Positions 9,575-22,757 of a stretch of DNA of 64,000 bases are shown here, one piece after another. A program made the translations under genes and the position numbers. Source of the DNA: Trema orientale (lineage: Eukaryota > Streptophyta > Magnoliopsida > Rosales > Cannabaceae); contig JXTC01000093.1 in assembly GCA_002914845.1 (NCBI GenBank), positions 388,967 through 452,966 on the forward strand. Reading direction: 5' to 3'. The notes below the pieces were generated by a model. It was not told the origin of the DNA and did no database searches. It was given only the letters and a program-made list of their open reading frames with translations. Every line of letters begins with the position of its first letter. Position 1 is the first letter of the stretch.

Positions 9575-12500
9575 TCACTTTGTAGTTCTCCGCTTCGCTT
9601 GGCCATGAACAGCCTGCTTCACAGGCCTGTAAGAAGGTTGAGTGAGTTGACTAACCCCATTGGGTGCCTTCCGTGATAGCGAAGGCGAAGGAATAAGGGA
9701 TGGAATCAAACTCCTAGTTAAGACAATCACAAGACAATAGCTTTTACTTAGACCATTCAATAGTACTGAAGCAGAACATTTTGCTAATGAAAAGACTGTG
9801 AAGAAACGAATTTGAATGTATAGAACTGAAGTGATTCTTAAGTGGTATCAAAATGTGGCATCAAGTGAGTCATACTTTCCTCACAAATAAAGTAGATATG
9901 TATAGTATTTTTGTATCAAATGCGTACTGAAAATTTACCTGGTTTCTGTGCTCCTCACTGGCTTGGGATAGGTAGTCCTCGCTTGTGCACCTCCCACGCC
10001 ATTGGGAATGTTCGTAGTTTTAGGAGGATTTAATTGCCAAAGCATGTCTGCCTCAGAAGAATCACTGGTTGCAGCCTCTAGCTGATCATCCGAATCATCG
10101 GTGGTGGCCATCTCATACCGGTTACTCCTCTGTAAATCATAATCGTGGCTCTCCTTTTTGTTGGCATTGAGCTTGTTATTCAACTGTTGCTCCGGATATA
10201 TCTTTGAAGGATCTGGGAGGAAACTCTGACCGAACATCTCTGACAACTGTGAGCTGTCTACATCCCAACATTCGACTAGATTTTCCTCTCTACTTAGGCT
10301 GTCCTGTTTGTTCACCATAATCTTGTCAACCCAATCACTGGAAACTGATTCCTTATCATCTTCTTTTCCATTTGGATCAGGAGTACTCTCAACAGATGGC
10401 CAAGAAGATGAATGCATTAAGATATCTTGAAGATCCAAACTTCGCCGTTTCAGTTTTGATGCAGAGTTCTGAACATACATATATAAGGACACATAATATA
10501 AGTGAAATTTCTTGCATACAAAGACCATGTGTATAACATTGTGCAAGTAACTGAAGAAGTAAACAAGTTGACATGGGACAATTATGCGCTTGGCAAAGTG
10601 GAACTCTAGTGTGGATTAGCTTCTGTTGACGTAGTGTGTATTTGGTTCATACCTCAATGTTACCAACATCCTCCATTGGTTGCCTGCGACCACTGGGAAA
10701 GTCTTTGAGACTTCTCCAACTAGGATGTGAAGGGGATGACCCAGCAGATTTCATTCTAAATCTATCTGGGCTGGAGGATCGAGAGTGTTGATGATGTTCT
10801 CTTTCTCCCTCCTTCCTCGCTAGAGCTGCCTTAAGACTAGCAATCTGTTAAACCAAAAGGAAAAATATGAAATAAGCATAAACATCATACAAGATGTAAA
10901 AGAAAAATATAATCATAAACCATTACCGAAATGCATTATTCAAAATAAACAGTACTGAAACCTGGTCTTTAAGCTCTTTCACGTCTGCACTATCTTTGTT
11001 AGCTCGTGCAGCACCGAGCTCAACAGTCGAAACCCGTTCGGCAAATTTCAGGGTACTAAGTGTTTCTCCTACAGCTTCAACCTCTGGGCTAATGTGAACA
11101 AACATAAGCGTCTTTGCTTGTCCTCCTGAAAAATTTTCAACGGATCATCAACACGGATCGTAGAGGAAAATAAATTGGAAAATGAGCTCTGAAAAATCAA
11201 AATAGACTCAAGGATAGGATACAGGTTCTTACCAAGCGAGTCTTGGAGCAGTTGTGTGAGTTTACTGTTTCTGTAAGGAACATGAGAATTCTTTTGAGCA
11301 AGAGAGGAGATGACATCCCCTAAGGCAGACAGAGATTTGTTAATATGTTGAGCCTCTTTTAATCTGTCTCCCGTCACCTCAGATTTGTCAACCCTCTCGC
11401 TTCCTGCGAGGTCAACCAGATGCATGCAACCACGTAGAATAGTACCAGATGTTAGGTCCTTCCCTTGAACATGAACGGTCACGCAGCTGCAAATAGGAAA
11501 ACATTACCGTTTGGTAAGGTCAAAAATAAATATGATGGTATTTATAGCCCGAAGGAAAGAATTATAAAGAGAACTGCCAACTTTTAAACCAAAGTAGGTC
11601 TAAGGTTCATACCTATGAGATCGGCTACTACGATCATTCATGGCCGTAGCACCCACTGCACGATTCTTTTGCCCAAGATTCATCAAATATAAGACATCGG
11701 ATGTTGTTGATACCGGTACAAGGTTTGCATCTGGTACGTTAATTCCGTTTTGAGAACTGTTCCGGATTTCTAATGTATATAGGAGTTAAAGAACACATAG
11801 GAGTCGAAATATTTTAAATATCAAAGAATAGATAATGATATAGGAAAATAGTTTAGTATGTAAAGGATATCTTTTATTAGCACCATCCGTTACAAGGAGA
11901 TCCCTAACTTGCTCGTTGTAGATTTCAAGCATCTGAACAGAAATTTCATAGAAAAAAGTATCTTTTCTCTGTTCTGAGAGAAGAAACAGGTCATGTAGTG
12001 CCCTGTAGTTTACACCTTGGCTTTCCTCTGTGAGCTCCTTAGGTCCAGTCTAAATTGGCAGATGAAATAATTAAACAAATTTAAAGTGAGACTCTGCTTT
12101 TTCGAATATAATTTCAAGTGAAGAAAGCTATGAAGATAATTTGATTGCAGTTGCAGCATGTCCAATCTCTTTCTTACCATAGTATAAGTTTTTCCGGATC
12201 CTGTTTGGCCATAAGCAAATATGCACACGTTGTAACCATCGAGTACTGAGCGAATCAGAGGTCGAGTGTCCGCAAATACCTCCTCTGTGGAGAAATGAGA
12301 AACAGCAATAGATTAGACTATGACCAACACGAAAAAAATTAGTAGAACTATTTGGAGACTAGCCTACCTTGGGTTGCAAAAGGACCAAAAATTTTGTTAA
12401 AAGTGAATGATTTGCGTCCCTCTTTGCAATATTTTGCAGGAGTGATAACTGTAATATTTCCCTCATCTATGTGATCGACTGTACTCAAACGACTTGCTTG

Positions 12501-15419
12501 TCCTGACAAGAAGGGTCTAACTCGGCAGTACACTCTAATATTTCCTGAGCAAACACAGCTAAAAACTATTAATCCTTCTGGAAAAGCTAATTTGTGCCAA
12601 CATTAGAACTTAAGTTTCAAGAAAGCCACTGTGATTTCACCTCTCAAATCCTGCACTTGATTGTATAACTTGCGATTTTCTTCAAGGACTCTCTGGTAAC
12701 CTGAAGCAGCATAAGCAAGACTATGCAGGTGCTTACCTATCAGGGGAAAAACAGTTATGGGACGGGCAATTCCACTTGTCATAAATCATGAAAAAATTTA
12801 TGAGTCTTTCTGTAATTAGTACCTAAATTGTCGAACTCCTCCTTGTACTTCATTTGTAAGAGCTTCATTCCATCTTTTGTATGATGAAGAGTATGTTTCA
12901 AATCCTACAGAAAATTCACAACACTTGAAATCTTCATTTTATTGCCAAACAGAAAAATTCATAGCAATAGTGCAGTATAAGTAGCAGATTACCTGAATAT
13001 CTCTTTGTTGTTGTTCAAGCAGCATATGCTGCTTCAGAAACTGGCCGTCAGGACCCTCTTCATGGTTGTACATTTGAGTACATACTTCCTCTTCAGTTGG
13101 ACTGGCATCTTTTGCTTCCATCTTAATCATTCGGAAGAAAAACTAAACGTTAAACCGATTATGCAGAAAGCAATTCGTAATCATAATTGAATTGCATTAA
13201 GAAAAGAAGGAAAAAAAAAAAGGTTAGCAAACTGACATTTGACACCAGACACATTTAGTAAAATGCATTTAGGACCTTTGTGTAATGAACCTATGCTTAT
13301 ACCTCTATATCATCTGAAGCAAGGCTTTCAAGTGACTTCTCTGTGCCAGATAACGCCAAATCTTTTCGAATTGATTTTGTCTGTTAGGTTGCAAGAAGGA
13401 AACATGTCACAAACAAAAAGCTTCCAAAACCCAACTAACTGTTGATTCTTCAGCATCGGACACTTATACTAGTCGATACATGCATTTGTAAAGCAAGTAC
13501 ATAAGTGTCATTTAGAATTTAGACCTTAACCTTCAAGATAAGTCAGGCTCAAAGGTCAAAAGAAGTTTTAATTGAAAAAGAAAAATCACTTGAAGAAAGA
13601 CAACTGCTTACAAGTTCGCTTTGGCTTGCTAATCGACGCTCAAATTCCTCCACGACTTTACCAAGCATAGATTCTATTATCTGTTACAAGCAAAAAGATA
13701 TTTATTTCTCTATAACTAAAAAATATATATATGTATAATTTGAAAGAAAAAAATACCTCAGACCAGAAAGAGAAAGTAAATCCAAAAACTTCGACGACAA
13801 AAAGACCTAAAAATGATTTTCTGGGTGAACTTTATTTTATAGTTGCCATTTATAGGAAGAATGCTTCAAAATTACTCCCTGGAAACTTCCATGATGGGAG
13901 TGAATGTATGTTATGTTGACTCTGGAATCAATGTATCTCATAATTGACACCTGCCTTGCCTACCTACTATGCAGACTTGTAAAAGTTCCTCTACAGCTCA
14001 GAAAAATCAACATAACAAGGCACAAGAGTTCTTACAAGTGGAATCTCTTCTTGCCTCTTATCCGAAAGGACTTCACGGACTAGCACATTTAAGGAACGAG
14101 AGGTACCCTGAGAGTCATAATGCAAACTATCATGCTCTTATCCATATGACAAAGGCACCCGAAATTCGGAAAGTACAAGATGAGGCTCAGCTTACTGTTT
14201 CATTGAGGTCATGGCCAAGATCTCCTCCATTAGAAGATTGATTACTAGAACAACTGTCTACGGACTTCTCCCCCCATGACAAGGTCCTCAAAAAGGAATT
14301 CACAAACGGTTCCGAATTCTTCCGCATAAAGGGTCTCCCAAAGGCAGGTGGCTTCGTACTTCCACCAAATTTCCACGAGCCACTCCCACCTCCTCGTTTC
14401 CATTCACTATACGACTTGAGTGCTAGAACACAGTTCACGACTCTCGCGGACATTCCTCCCTATAAATCCAGGACATGTAAAAATGTAAGCATCTCGAACC
14501 GAAATCTCAAAGATGCTCTATCGGCAATACAAGACTCAAGAGAGAAATTTTCTTGGCGTGTAAAAATCTACAACACCGACCTGTTCGAGATCAGAGGCTT
14601 CGAATGTTGGAAGCCCCATTTCCTCCACGGCTACAAGGAAGTTTCTAACGTTTTCGAAGTACTGAAATGCAGAAAGAGCTGCTCCATCAGGAATAATCAC
14701 GGAATCGGACGGGCCTTCTACTACCTTTAAAAAAAAAAAAACAAAATAAATAACCGATTGATTATTACAGCATATATATATATGTATATATATATATAAG
14801 AAATAGAGGGGCAGAGAGAAAATCAGAATGAAGGCGGCGGAAATAACCTTTGGGACTGCTCCAGGATTAACCTTGTTAAGAACGTTGCAAAGAATGATCC
14901 CGCTTCGCAAGCCGAGCCTGAAATCTTCTTCAGAAGGCTCGGCCGGCAAGTCTTTACCCCCAACAACCCCGATCGTCTTCCTCAACCATCCAGCCGCCTC
15001 GTATCTTCTCAAGGCTGACAAGTTTTAATATGAAACCAACCAAATTAACTCCTACTACCGCGCGCCTCAATTCAGTCAATCAATCAATCAATCAATCTTG
15101 TTAATGTAGAGGTAAACGAAACCATTCTCTTGCACATGATCAAGCAACTAGAATTTGATCATTTAAACCAAAAAAAAAAAAAAAATAATAATAATAACTC
15201 AAGGTCCATGATCATATTTCAAATGTATGGTAACACGTATAAGCATATATATATATATATATATATTTAAAAATAGAGCCAAAGAGAAGAGATCATACAA
15301 GCTTCCTCAGCCTTCCTGGAAGCGAAATCAATGTGGCTGGTACGAGCGCCATGCTGATGAAGAACATCCTCGACGATAGAAGCTACAGAGAAGGGCAAGA
15401 CTAGTTGCTCTGTTGCCAT
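9575..15419 (-). CDS. KIN14: Kinesin-14 motor with calponin-homology domain (KIN-14)
   Basis: Minus-end-directed microtubule motor of the plant CH-domain KIN-14 class, predicted 1040 aa. Exons on the minus strand: 15419-15299, 15014-14848, 14724-14581, 14456-14196, 14107-14036, 13680-13612, 13380-13303, 13121-12993, 12904-12823, 12736-12641, 12544-12368, 12284-12178, 12049-11871, 11774-11613, 11486-11233, 11125-10962, 10844-10653, 10468-9939, 9713-9575. All frames join. The CH domain is at about residues 42-165 and a coiled coil precedes the neck (about 300-406). The neck-motor start is [12 protein letters not shown] at about 407. The P-loop GQTGSGKT is at 491-498, switch I NDRSSRSH at 607-614, switch II DLAGSER at 640-646, followed by [14 protein letters not shown] Ser/Asp-rich tail follows from 755, ending in a basic stretch. 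The relatives At2g47500, At1g09170 and At5g27000 share this plan. The intron at 11775-11870 is AT-AC. No broken motif was seen; probably functional. Confidence 0.95.
11775..11870 (-). other. U12-type AT-AC intron in the kinesin gene
   Basis: 96-base intron between kinesin exons 13 and 14. Read on the minus strand it starts ATATCCTTT, an exact match to the U12 donor consensus ATATCCTT, and ends TATATAC. About 10 bases before the end is TTCTTTAAC (11793-11785), one base off the U12 branch consensus TTCCTTAAC. Joining at these sites gives ...[17 protein letters not shown], the expected kinesin sequence; no GT-AG pair does so as well. It would be removed by the minor spliceosome. Confidence 0.88.
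14758..14798. repeat. AT microsatellite in kinesin intron 2
   Basis: Run of TA repeats broken by TG. It lies inside the intron between exons 2 and 3 of the KIN-14 gene. A second TA run (15246-15266) lies in intron 1. Confidence 0.75.
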
Positions 15420-16060
15420 TATAATCTCCTTGAGATTTTTCAATTCTACTCTCTACTCAATCAACATAACAACATAAATCAATTTTCTTTTTTTTTTTAG
15501 TCCAAAAATGAAATCGAAGATAAGAAGCAAAATATTTTCCCGCGAATTCAGAATTGTTATTATTATTATTATTATTGTTAATGGTTTTGGTGAAGAGAGG
15601 GAGAGAGAGAGAGAGAAGCGTTTTGTTAGGAAAGGGGTGGGAATGAAATGGAGGAGATTGAAGATAACGATTCTAGCCCAGCCCTCCTATATAGGCTTTT
15701 AAATAAATATTAGGAGGAGATGTGAGAAAAAAAGAGAGAGAGAATTGGGGATTGAGAAATAAATCTCTCTTTTACTTTGTATTCCTTTTCTTTCCTTTTC
15801 TTTCTTCTTCTTCTTCTTCTTCTTCTTCTTCAGGAGTGTTGTTTTTTTGAGGTTTGAGGAGCTTTTGATTTTTGTTTGAGTCTCTTCTCTAAAATAATAA
15901 ATATAACGGAGAAAAGTTAGGAGTCCGAACCTAGTTCCGGACCTCACGGGACCTGCCTTTGCTTTTTAACCGTTTTTATTTCGCGGGTGTGAGAGAATAC
16001 AATTCTCTTTTTCTTTTCTTTTTTTTCTTTTCTTTCTCTTTTTTTTTTAATAAATAAAAA
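15420..16060 (-). promoter_or_regulatory. 5' leader and promoter region of the KIN-14 gene
   Basis: Sequence upstream of the kinesin ATG. It holds several simple repeats: (ATT)n at about 15557-15577, a GA run at 15598-15618, a TTC run at 15805-15831 and T/C-rich tracts at 16000-16050. The GA/TTC tracts are usual for plant leaders and core promoters. A TATA box could not be fixed with confidence. Confidence 0.4.
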
Positions 16061-17248
16061 GGGGTCAACATTGCTAATTTTTTTCCCCTAAAAAAGAGAA
16101 TAATTGCTTAATTATAAAAAATAAAAATAAAAAAGAAAAATTGCGAAGAATGAAATAGGAAAGGAATAATTACATTTTTATCCCTTTTGTCCCTTTTATC
16201 TTTGATTATTTCTAGCTTATAAATGGTAACTAACAAAACCTGTCCATTTAAATAATTTCTATCTTTTTAACTGATTTTAGGGAAGTCATCCTTTCAAAAC
16301 ATGTGAGCTGACAAAATGTTATTAGATAATAACAACTCAGTTGGTAAAAAAAATATATATATTTGAGTTAATATTTGTAGTAATGTTCGAACAACAATAA
16401 TCTATCTGGAAATAAAAATAATTTGAGCAAACACCAAAAGTTCCAAAAAAGAAAAAAATGGTATTATTTCATATTACTTTAGTTACTTGTACTTTGTATG
16501 TATATATTTTTTTGGACTTGTTTTGGATATATTTTTACTTTGTGATTGAAACATTTTATTATCTATATATAAAGAATAAGTATATTTTAATCTCGCTTTT
16601 ATATTGAATATCAACTATTCTAATTAAATGATTGACAACTCCGTTGATAAAAATTAGGATCGTAGTTGGTATCTATAATACTATTTTTTGTCTATATTTT
16701 TCTTTTTGAAACATATTTTCTAACTAAAAAATTATTACAACTTATTTGGTAAATAAAAAAAAAAAGTGAGATTAGAGTTGGTAGTTGGTACTATAATATA
16801 TACTCCTCTTTTTGCTTTCTCATTTTTCGAAGGTAGATTGGTAGAATATTTTGTATCTAGATTTTCAAAACTACAGAATCCATAGAAATGGTTCCGTTGG
16901 TTATCTGATATATATGGCTGTTTAATAATCAGCGGGTAGGATATGTAACCCTTTTCTCTGGATGGACTAGTTCATCAAATTTCTACTATTACTATTATTA
17001 TTATTATTATTTTTAAGAGAACTCTTTTTCATACTCTGGTGGGGAGTAACATAGGATAAGCACACATCAACTTTAAGATGCAAGCTAAGAAAAAGATTAT
17101 TTGCCTGCATTTTTATATCCAATTTCAAGAAACAAATCAGTCAAAATCTAATCATTCAAGGCTAAACTTTAAAGTTGAAAAGCCGTCTTTCTTTCTTTTT
17201 TTTTTTAAATATTTTCTGCATACTGTTTTTATCCTAATAAATGTGTGC

Positions 17249-17279
<31 letters not shown>

Positions 17280-20200
17280 TCCAATACTATAGAATCTGAG
17301 TCCAAAAAAGTTTCCTACATATTTCAATAAATATAGTATGCCTCGACTCTCGACGATTATAAAGAAGTTTGTAGAGGGTCTATCTATGTAATGCGAAAAC
17401 AGCTTTAAAGAAAAAAATTATGAAAAAAAAAATCGTTGATTTCCTATATATATTCTTACTTGAAGTTCTAAGATTTTGGTTTCTAAAAATATACTTAGTC
17501 AAGTTTCTTTTTTATTTTTTAATCATATAATTACTCTAAAGCCAAATTTGATCTCAAGTAGTGACTGGTACATCGTTGTCAATATGTTGTATAGTTATCT
17601 TTAACCTCTTCTGTGCATTATAACTTTATAAGACTCAAAGAGCGCGTGCTTTATGTCTATCTAAATCACACATATATCTTTTCCTTTTAAACCCCTTCCT
17701 ATAAAATACATATACTCCCATCCCTAGGTCTTTAGCCAGCTCATAATTTTTCAAATCATTAGAACAAGTTTCAAGCAATAAATAAATAAATAAATAAAAT
17801 CATAAGAACAAGTTATCTTTTGGCACTAAATAATTTATTGAATAAACATGACCCATTACTCCATGAATACCATGATACATAACACAACCTGAACAAATAA
17901 ATAAATAAATAAATAAGCACTATCCTTTTAGATGAATTATAATATAATCAGAAAGTATAACTCAAGGGGTCAAAGGGGGGAAATTGATATATAATTATAT
18001 ATATGTATATATAGAGAGAGGGCAAAGAAAAGGTAAAAAGATGAAGAAAAGAGATATCTGCATAATTTTAGCCTCAAACGTGCAATTTTAGCTATGATTA
18101 CTGTTTAGTGATAATTAGCAGCCTGATTTCTCTATGCTGGTTGTAACAGTTAACAAATTAATGAGTACTCAAATCTCAAAAGGAGTAAAATTTCTACCAT
18201 AAAGTACGGGATCTATATCATCTATATACGCATTCCACCTTTCCCTGATCTTGATATTTCTTAATAATTATAATAGCACCATTTTCTATATATACATATG
18301 TGTATATATAACATATATAATTAATATATATATATGGCTTCGACGTAAATGATACTTGCACATATAGATGTGTATGCATTAATTGTTCTAATTCATGTAT
18401 ACTTGCCATTCTTCTTGGCAAGTAGCTCTGTGTAAACAAAATTATTTATGTATAATATTTTTTTTTTGGGTGAATGACTGAATGTATATATTTATGTGGA
18501 ATTCTAGTATTACGCTATTACTTCTAAGTTTGCATATATTCTCAATATTATACAAATGAAATTTCCTTTAGTAAACATAGTAGTATACTCATGCTGAAGC
18601 AAATAAGTGCAATAGTTCTACAAAGCTAGCTATATATTAGTTAGAAGTCAAAACACTAATATAAATTGGTCATAGATTTGCATTAACAACAATCGATATG
18701 CAGGCATGCTTATTCCCTATATATTTAAGTACCATACACACTCCCTTTATTTTCCCATCGCATATACCTATGTACCTTTGCTTATATGTGTAACGGTAAA
18801 CCCGTAATCATAATTGTGAAACATAATTTTTTCTATAGTTTATAAGCTTACTCGATCAAAGTTACTATAAAATTAAAGTGATGAAACATATATAGTCTTA
18901 AGAAATATTAATTTCTCCAAATAAAACTTATGCTTCGAATGATCATGCAAGGCCCCAAGAAAGTCCTTTGGATTTTATACGCAGTACAAATCGTAAGAAC
19001 TAATTTTTTTGGGTTTATGTACCTTAATTAAACTCCACGATATGCCACGGTTTGAATTTATACATTATTAATGTAATTTGTATCAAATTTAAACCTGCTA
19101 TGATAGTGATCATGATAAAGCTATTTGAGTTGTTTATAATATATAGTTTACCTATCATAGATTCTTCCACTTAATTATTTGAGAATCAGTCTTTTTTATT
19201 TATTTTTTGATAGTGATCAATAAGATTGTTAAAAATCAGTTACCAATTGCCTTAATTTGTTTTATGGTCATAATCATGAAGCTAACCAAAAAGGTTGTGA
19301 AAAAGCATATAAAAAACAATATTGATCATCACTCTTAGTTTTTAGGCCAAAAGTGAGTTTTAGGAAGATGTAGTTTTCTCGAGAACTTTCCAATATATAT
19401 TCTTTTTCTTACTTTTATTCCAAAAATATTAGTGTTTTCTTTATTTCTTTTCCGAAATAATTGAACTCACTAATGTACTCCGCAAAGAACGCTCTATTGT
19501 TTCTTCTTCATGATACATTACATTTTATATATAGAAGCTAAATTTAAAAAGAGAAAAAGGAGAAAAAAGCAAAAGGAGGGTAAGCAAACCAATTTAGTAT
19601 ATAGATAGCCCCAAAAGATGAAAAGAAAATTCAGAGAGAGGAGCTGCATCTTATCTTCATCAAAGATGATGATGGGCAACCAAGAAGCATGACATGGACT
19701 TAGCAAGTAGGAGCACATGATTTTATGCACCATCTCATGATTTAGGCCACTCCTAGTCTTAAAAAATTGGGAACATTTTGTTTATTGCAACCTTTAATTT
19801 TCATGCACATATACTGTACTTACAAATATGTGTGTATATACATGTATACAATCATATAGTATATGCATTTTGTTCGGATGCTATTGAAAGGTCTACGAGT
19901 GTAAATTCACGCATCTATCAAAAGCACATTCCGAAGAAAGAACTATATTGGAAAAAGGGGGAAAGAAAATAAAAAGGGGAAAAACATCACGCATGCTCCA
20001 AAGTTGCAAGAGCCCGCTTACTAGTGTATATATGTTATGAATTTTCCACTATCTTTGGTTATGCTGAAAAAGAAAGAAAGAAAACCAAATATGTGATACT
20101 AGTTAGGAAACAGCTAATATTATCCATAACCAACCAGATAAATGAAACCGAGCAACAATTTAAAAAAGAAAGAAAGAAAAATTAGCCTTTTGGGCAAAGT

Positions 20201-20999
20201 TTTCTTTAAGGCTACTTCTAGAAACTGTTCATTCATCTTAAAAATAGTGTATGTATATGTGTGTGTATATATATATATATGTATAATTTCCTAGGAGAAT
20301 TCCTTAAAAGAGCCACACTCCAAGAAGAATTTTCAACAAGGTAACAGAATTGAGTTTATAAATATAAGGTTTAAAAAAACTTTTAACTTCTAATTTTATC
20401 TATTATTTCAGTTAGAAATTAATTCGTGTGCCCATTTATGACAAAATGCTAATATCAATATAAATGTTCCAAATAGTATATTGTAAGGTTACCCTTGTTT
20501 ATCTTCTTTCGATGCTTTAAGCCAAAAGTAAAGGCTATCTCAAACAAATTATGCATATAGACCAATATTATTCATCTGAATTAGAATAAAAACATTTGAC
20601 TCTATTTATATGTCTAATTCTCATAGGTGATAATTAGTTCCTATAGTTGTCAACTAATTTAAAAGGACGGGTAATCATTAAATGTCCATAGTATAAGCAA
20701 TTGATAAGTAAGTCTTTTATTTTCTATCCAATTGGGGTACGAAGCTTTTTATTATTATTATTTATATACATGTATAATCATATTCCAATATTTTATAGAT
20801 TAGTTTGATAATAGTCTTCTTCTACAAACATGTTTAACCCAAATATAATGTACATAGTTTTCAGGAAATGACTGAATGACAGATGATCCATACCATTACC
20901 ATTTTTTTAACGAAGATGACTCCATACTTTATTATAGTCTTTGGTTAGTGAAAAGCGAGCAACAACTACAAGGGCTTTACTGTAAATTCAGTGGCCAGT
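16061..20999. other. Long gene-free AT-rich stretch
   Basis: No supported coding region on either strand. Contains many TA/TG runs (for example 17248-17278, 18290-18335, 20246-20284) and AAAT runs at 17777-17799 and 17897-17914. Short open frames here (for example 18218-18439 and 19518-19733, minus) resemble no family I know. I looked for common plant microRNA sequences and saw none. Confidence 0.55.
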
Positions 21000-21117
21000 T
21001 CCCTCCAAAGTTCGAAACATTCAAACATTTGGTTCGGATCCGAGGCTAAACAAGTTCGGAGACTAATTTTTTAAATGTTTGTTTAGTCAGTTAGTTAGTA
21101 GTAGTACAGGGAGAAGA

Positions 21118-21245
21118 GTGGACAAAAGGGTTTAAGGTGGGGCCCAAAAGCGCCATGCCGGCATGTGTTTCAGTTAAGGGCAAAAGGCTGCCGGCTGAAG
21201 CCCAATCTTAGCAACAAGTGGGCTCCACTGGGCCCATCAAAAGAC
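21118..21245. promoter_or_regulatory. Cluster of TCP-type GGCCC sites in a GC-richer patch
   Basis: An otherwise AT-rich desert contains GTGGGGCCCA near 21138, GTGGGCTCCACTGGGCCCA near 21218-21236, and GCCGGC words near 21160 and 21191. GTGGGNCC/TGGGCC boxes are bound by plant TCP factors. No gene start is visible nearby; the next gene begins 3.6 kb to the right. The role is inferred only from the motifs. Confidence 0.3.
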
Positions 21246-22045
21246 CTTCTACCAAAACATGTTCAAAAAGGCTAACTCTCGGCGACAAAATCTAATCATA
21301 AGAAGTTGTCTAATTTTTGTTACATACATATATTATTTTTCAAAATTTATATAAAAAAACATAAGGTCTAGATTTTTTTTATTATCTGGTACTGGTGGTA
21401 AACAAATTCTAAAAGTGACAACCAAAAAAAAAAAAAGTGAATGGTTAGAAATCATCTTCTCAAAACACTCACATTTAAGAAACAAAATTATATCCCTAAA
21501 AACAAAAAAACGAAACAAAATTATAGAATTAGTACAAAATATCACACTTCTAAGTTCTAACTAGTCTACATTGGTCTACACACTATTTATTCTATACATT
21601 CGAATTAGAAGTAACTTGAACAAATTTCACCAAATAGAGTTTGCTAATACCTTTTTTTTTTAAGGGAAATGAATTTAAACATTTAAACGTTTTTTTATAT
21701 ATGAACAGGAAATTTTAGGTTACATGTCAAATTAGACATATGAATCACTTCTCCGGGTATGTTCCTTTCCAATATGACAAATCACATGTTTTAGCCAAGC
21801 TGAAAAGGGATTCCATGCTTTTGGATGGGATGAGAGCCCCATCAACTCCCAAATCAAGTAACTTCTGAGTTCTGAGGTTATAAATAAATATAAATATATG
21901 TATTTAATTATATGTAGGACCATTTGTTTTTCCTGTACTTCTGACCGTAATATTTACTAATTAACTTTCGAGGGACACAGGTTTTCAATTTGAATTACAA
22001 ATGCTTACACACTATATGTCATAACGTACAATAGTCAAAATAGAG

Positions 22046-22250
22046 GGTATAAAAGTGATATTATCCCTTAATATCACTCTTATATCTTGTATTTTAATGT
22101 TTTATTCCATTTGTACATTATATTTTGATTATTATTAACATTGATCTTTATGTTAAATATTTATTACAAATTTATATCCTAACATTAATTTAGAGTAATT
22201 TATTTACTAAAATGATTTAATAAACTTATTCTCGGATTAGCTTTTATAAG
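22046..22250. repeat. Partial fold-back MITE related to 46994-47341
   Basis: 'aaaagtgatattatccc' at 22050-22066 runs directly into an arm starting 'ttaatatcactcttatatct', so two element ends face each other. The rest to about 22235 matches one arm of the complete element at 46994-47341 (shared words 'taacatt', 'acaaatttatat', 'aatttagag'). It looks like a truncated or rearranged copy. Confidence 0.55.
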
Positions 22251-22526
22251 ATATTTTCCCTTAATCAGAACATAGAGTCTTGCATAGCATTCGATCAGAT
22301 TGCAATGTTATTGTTTTTATTAATTTTTGATGAGGTGTGACATCTTTTATATCTTTTCTTGAGGTCGCGTGACATTTTTATTTCTAGGACTTTAAGAAAG
22401 TAGTTCATTGGTAAGTAACAAAATACTCCATTTTATGCGATGAGCCAACCTATATCTCATGGTTATTTAAATAAAATACTATTCTTATATATATATACAT
22501 ATATATATATTTATATATATTGCTGA

Positions 22527-22757
22527 TCCAGTTGGTATTATTTTTTTTTTACCTATGTGTAGGTATTTTTTTTTTAGCCGTTGAATCATCATCTAATGGT
22601 TATTTAACGACTATAATGAAATGTATGAAAAGATGTGCATTATTAATGCTTTTTTTCTCTCTTACTTTTTAATATAAAAAAATGTGCATAATAAATTTTC
22701 ATTGGCCAAAATGATACCTATGTATAGGTAAAAAAAAATACCTACCGAATTGGTGTC
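22527..22757. mobile_element. TIR MITE, family with three copies here (copy A)
   Basis: The left end reads CCAGTTGGTATTATTTTTTT, then ACCTATGTGTAGGTATTTTT. The right end, in reverse, reads CACCAATTCGGTAGGTATTT, then ACCTATACATAGGTATCATT. The inner part has 'gccgttgaatcatc' and 'taacgactat', shared with copies at 29490 and 51771. No coding capacity. The flanks are TA repeats, so the target duplication cannot be read. Confidence 0.65.

Noticed and set aside
18218..18439. 73-aa minus-strand frame and a nearby small hairpin (TACTTGCCA/TGGCAAGTA)
   Set aside because: The frame runs through TA repeats, and the hairpin is too short and matches no known microRNA.
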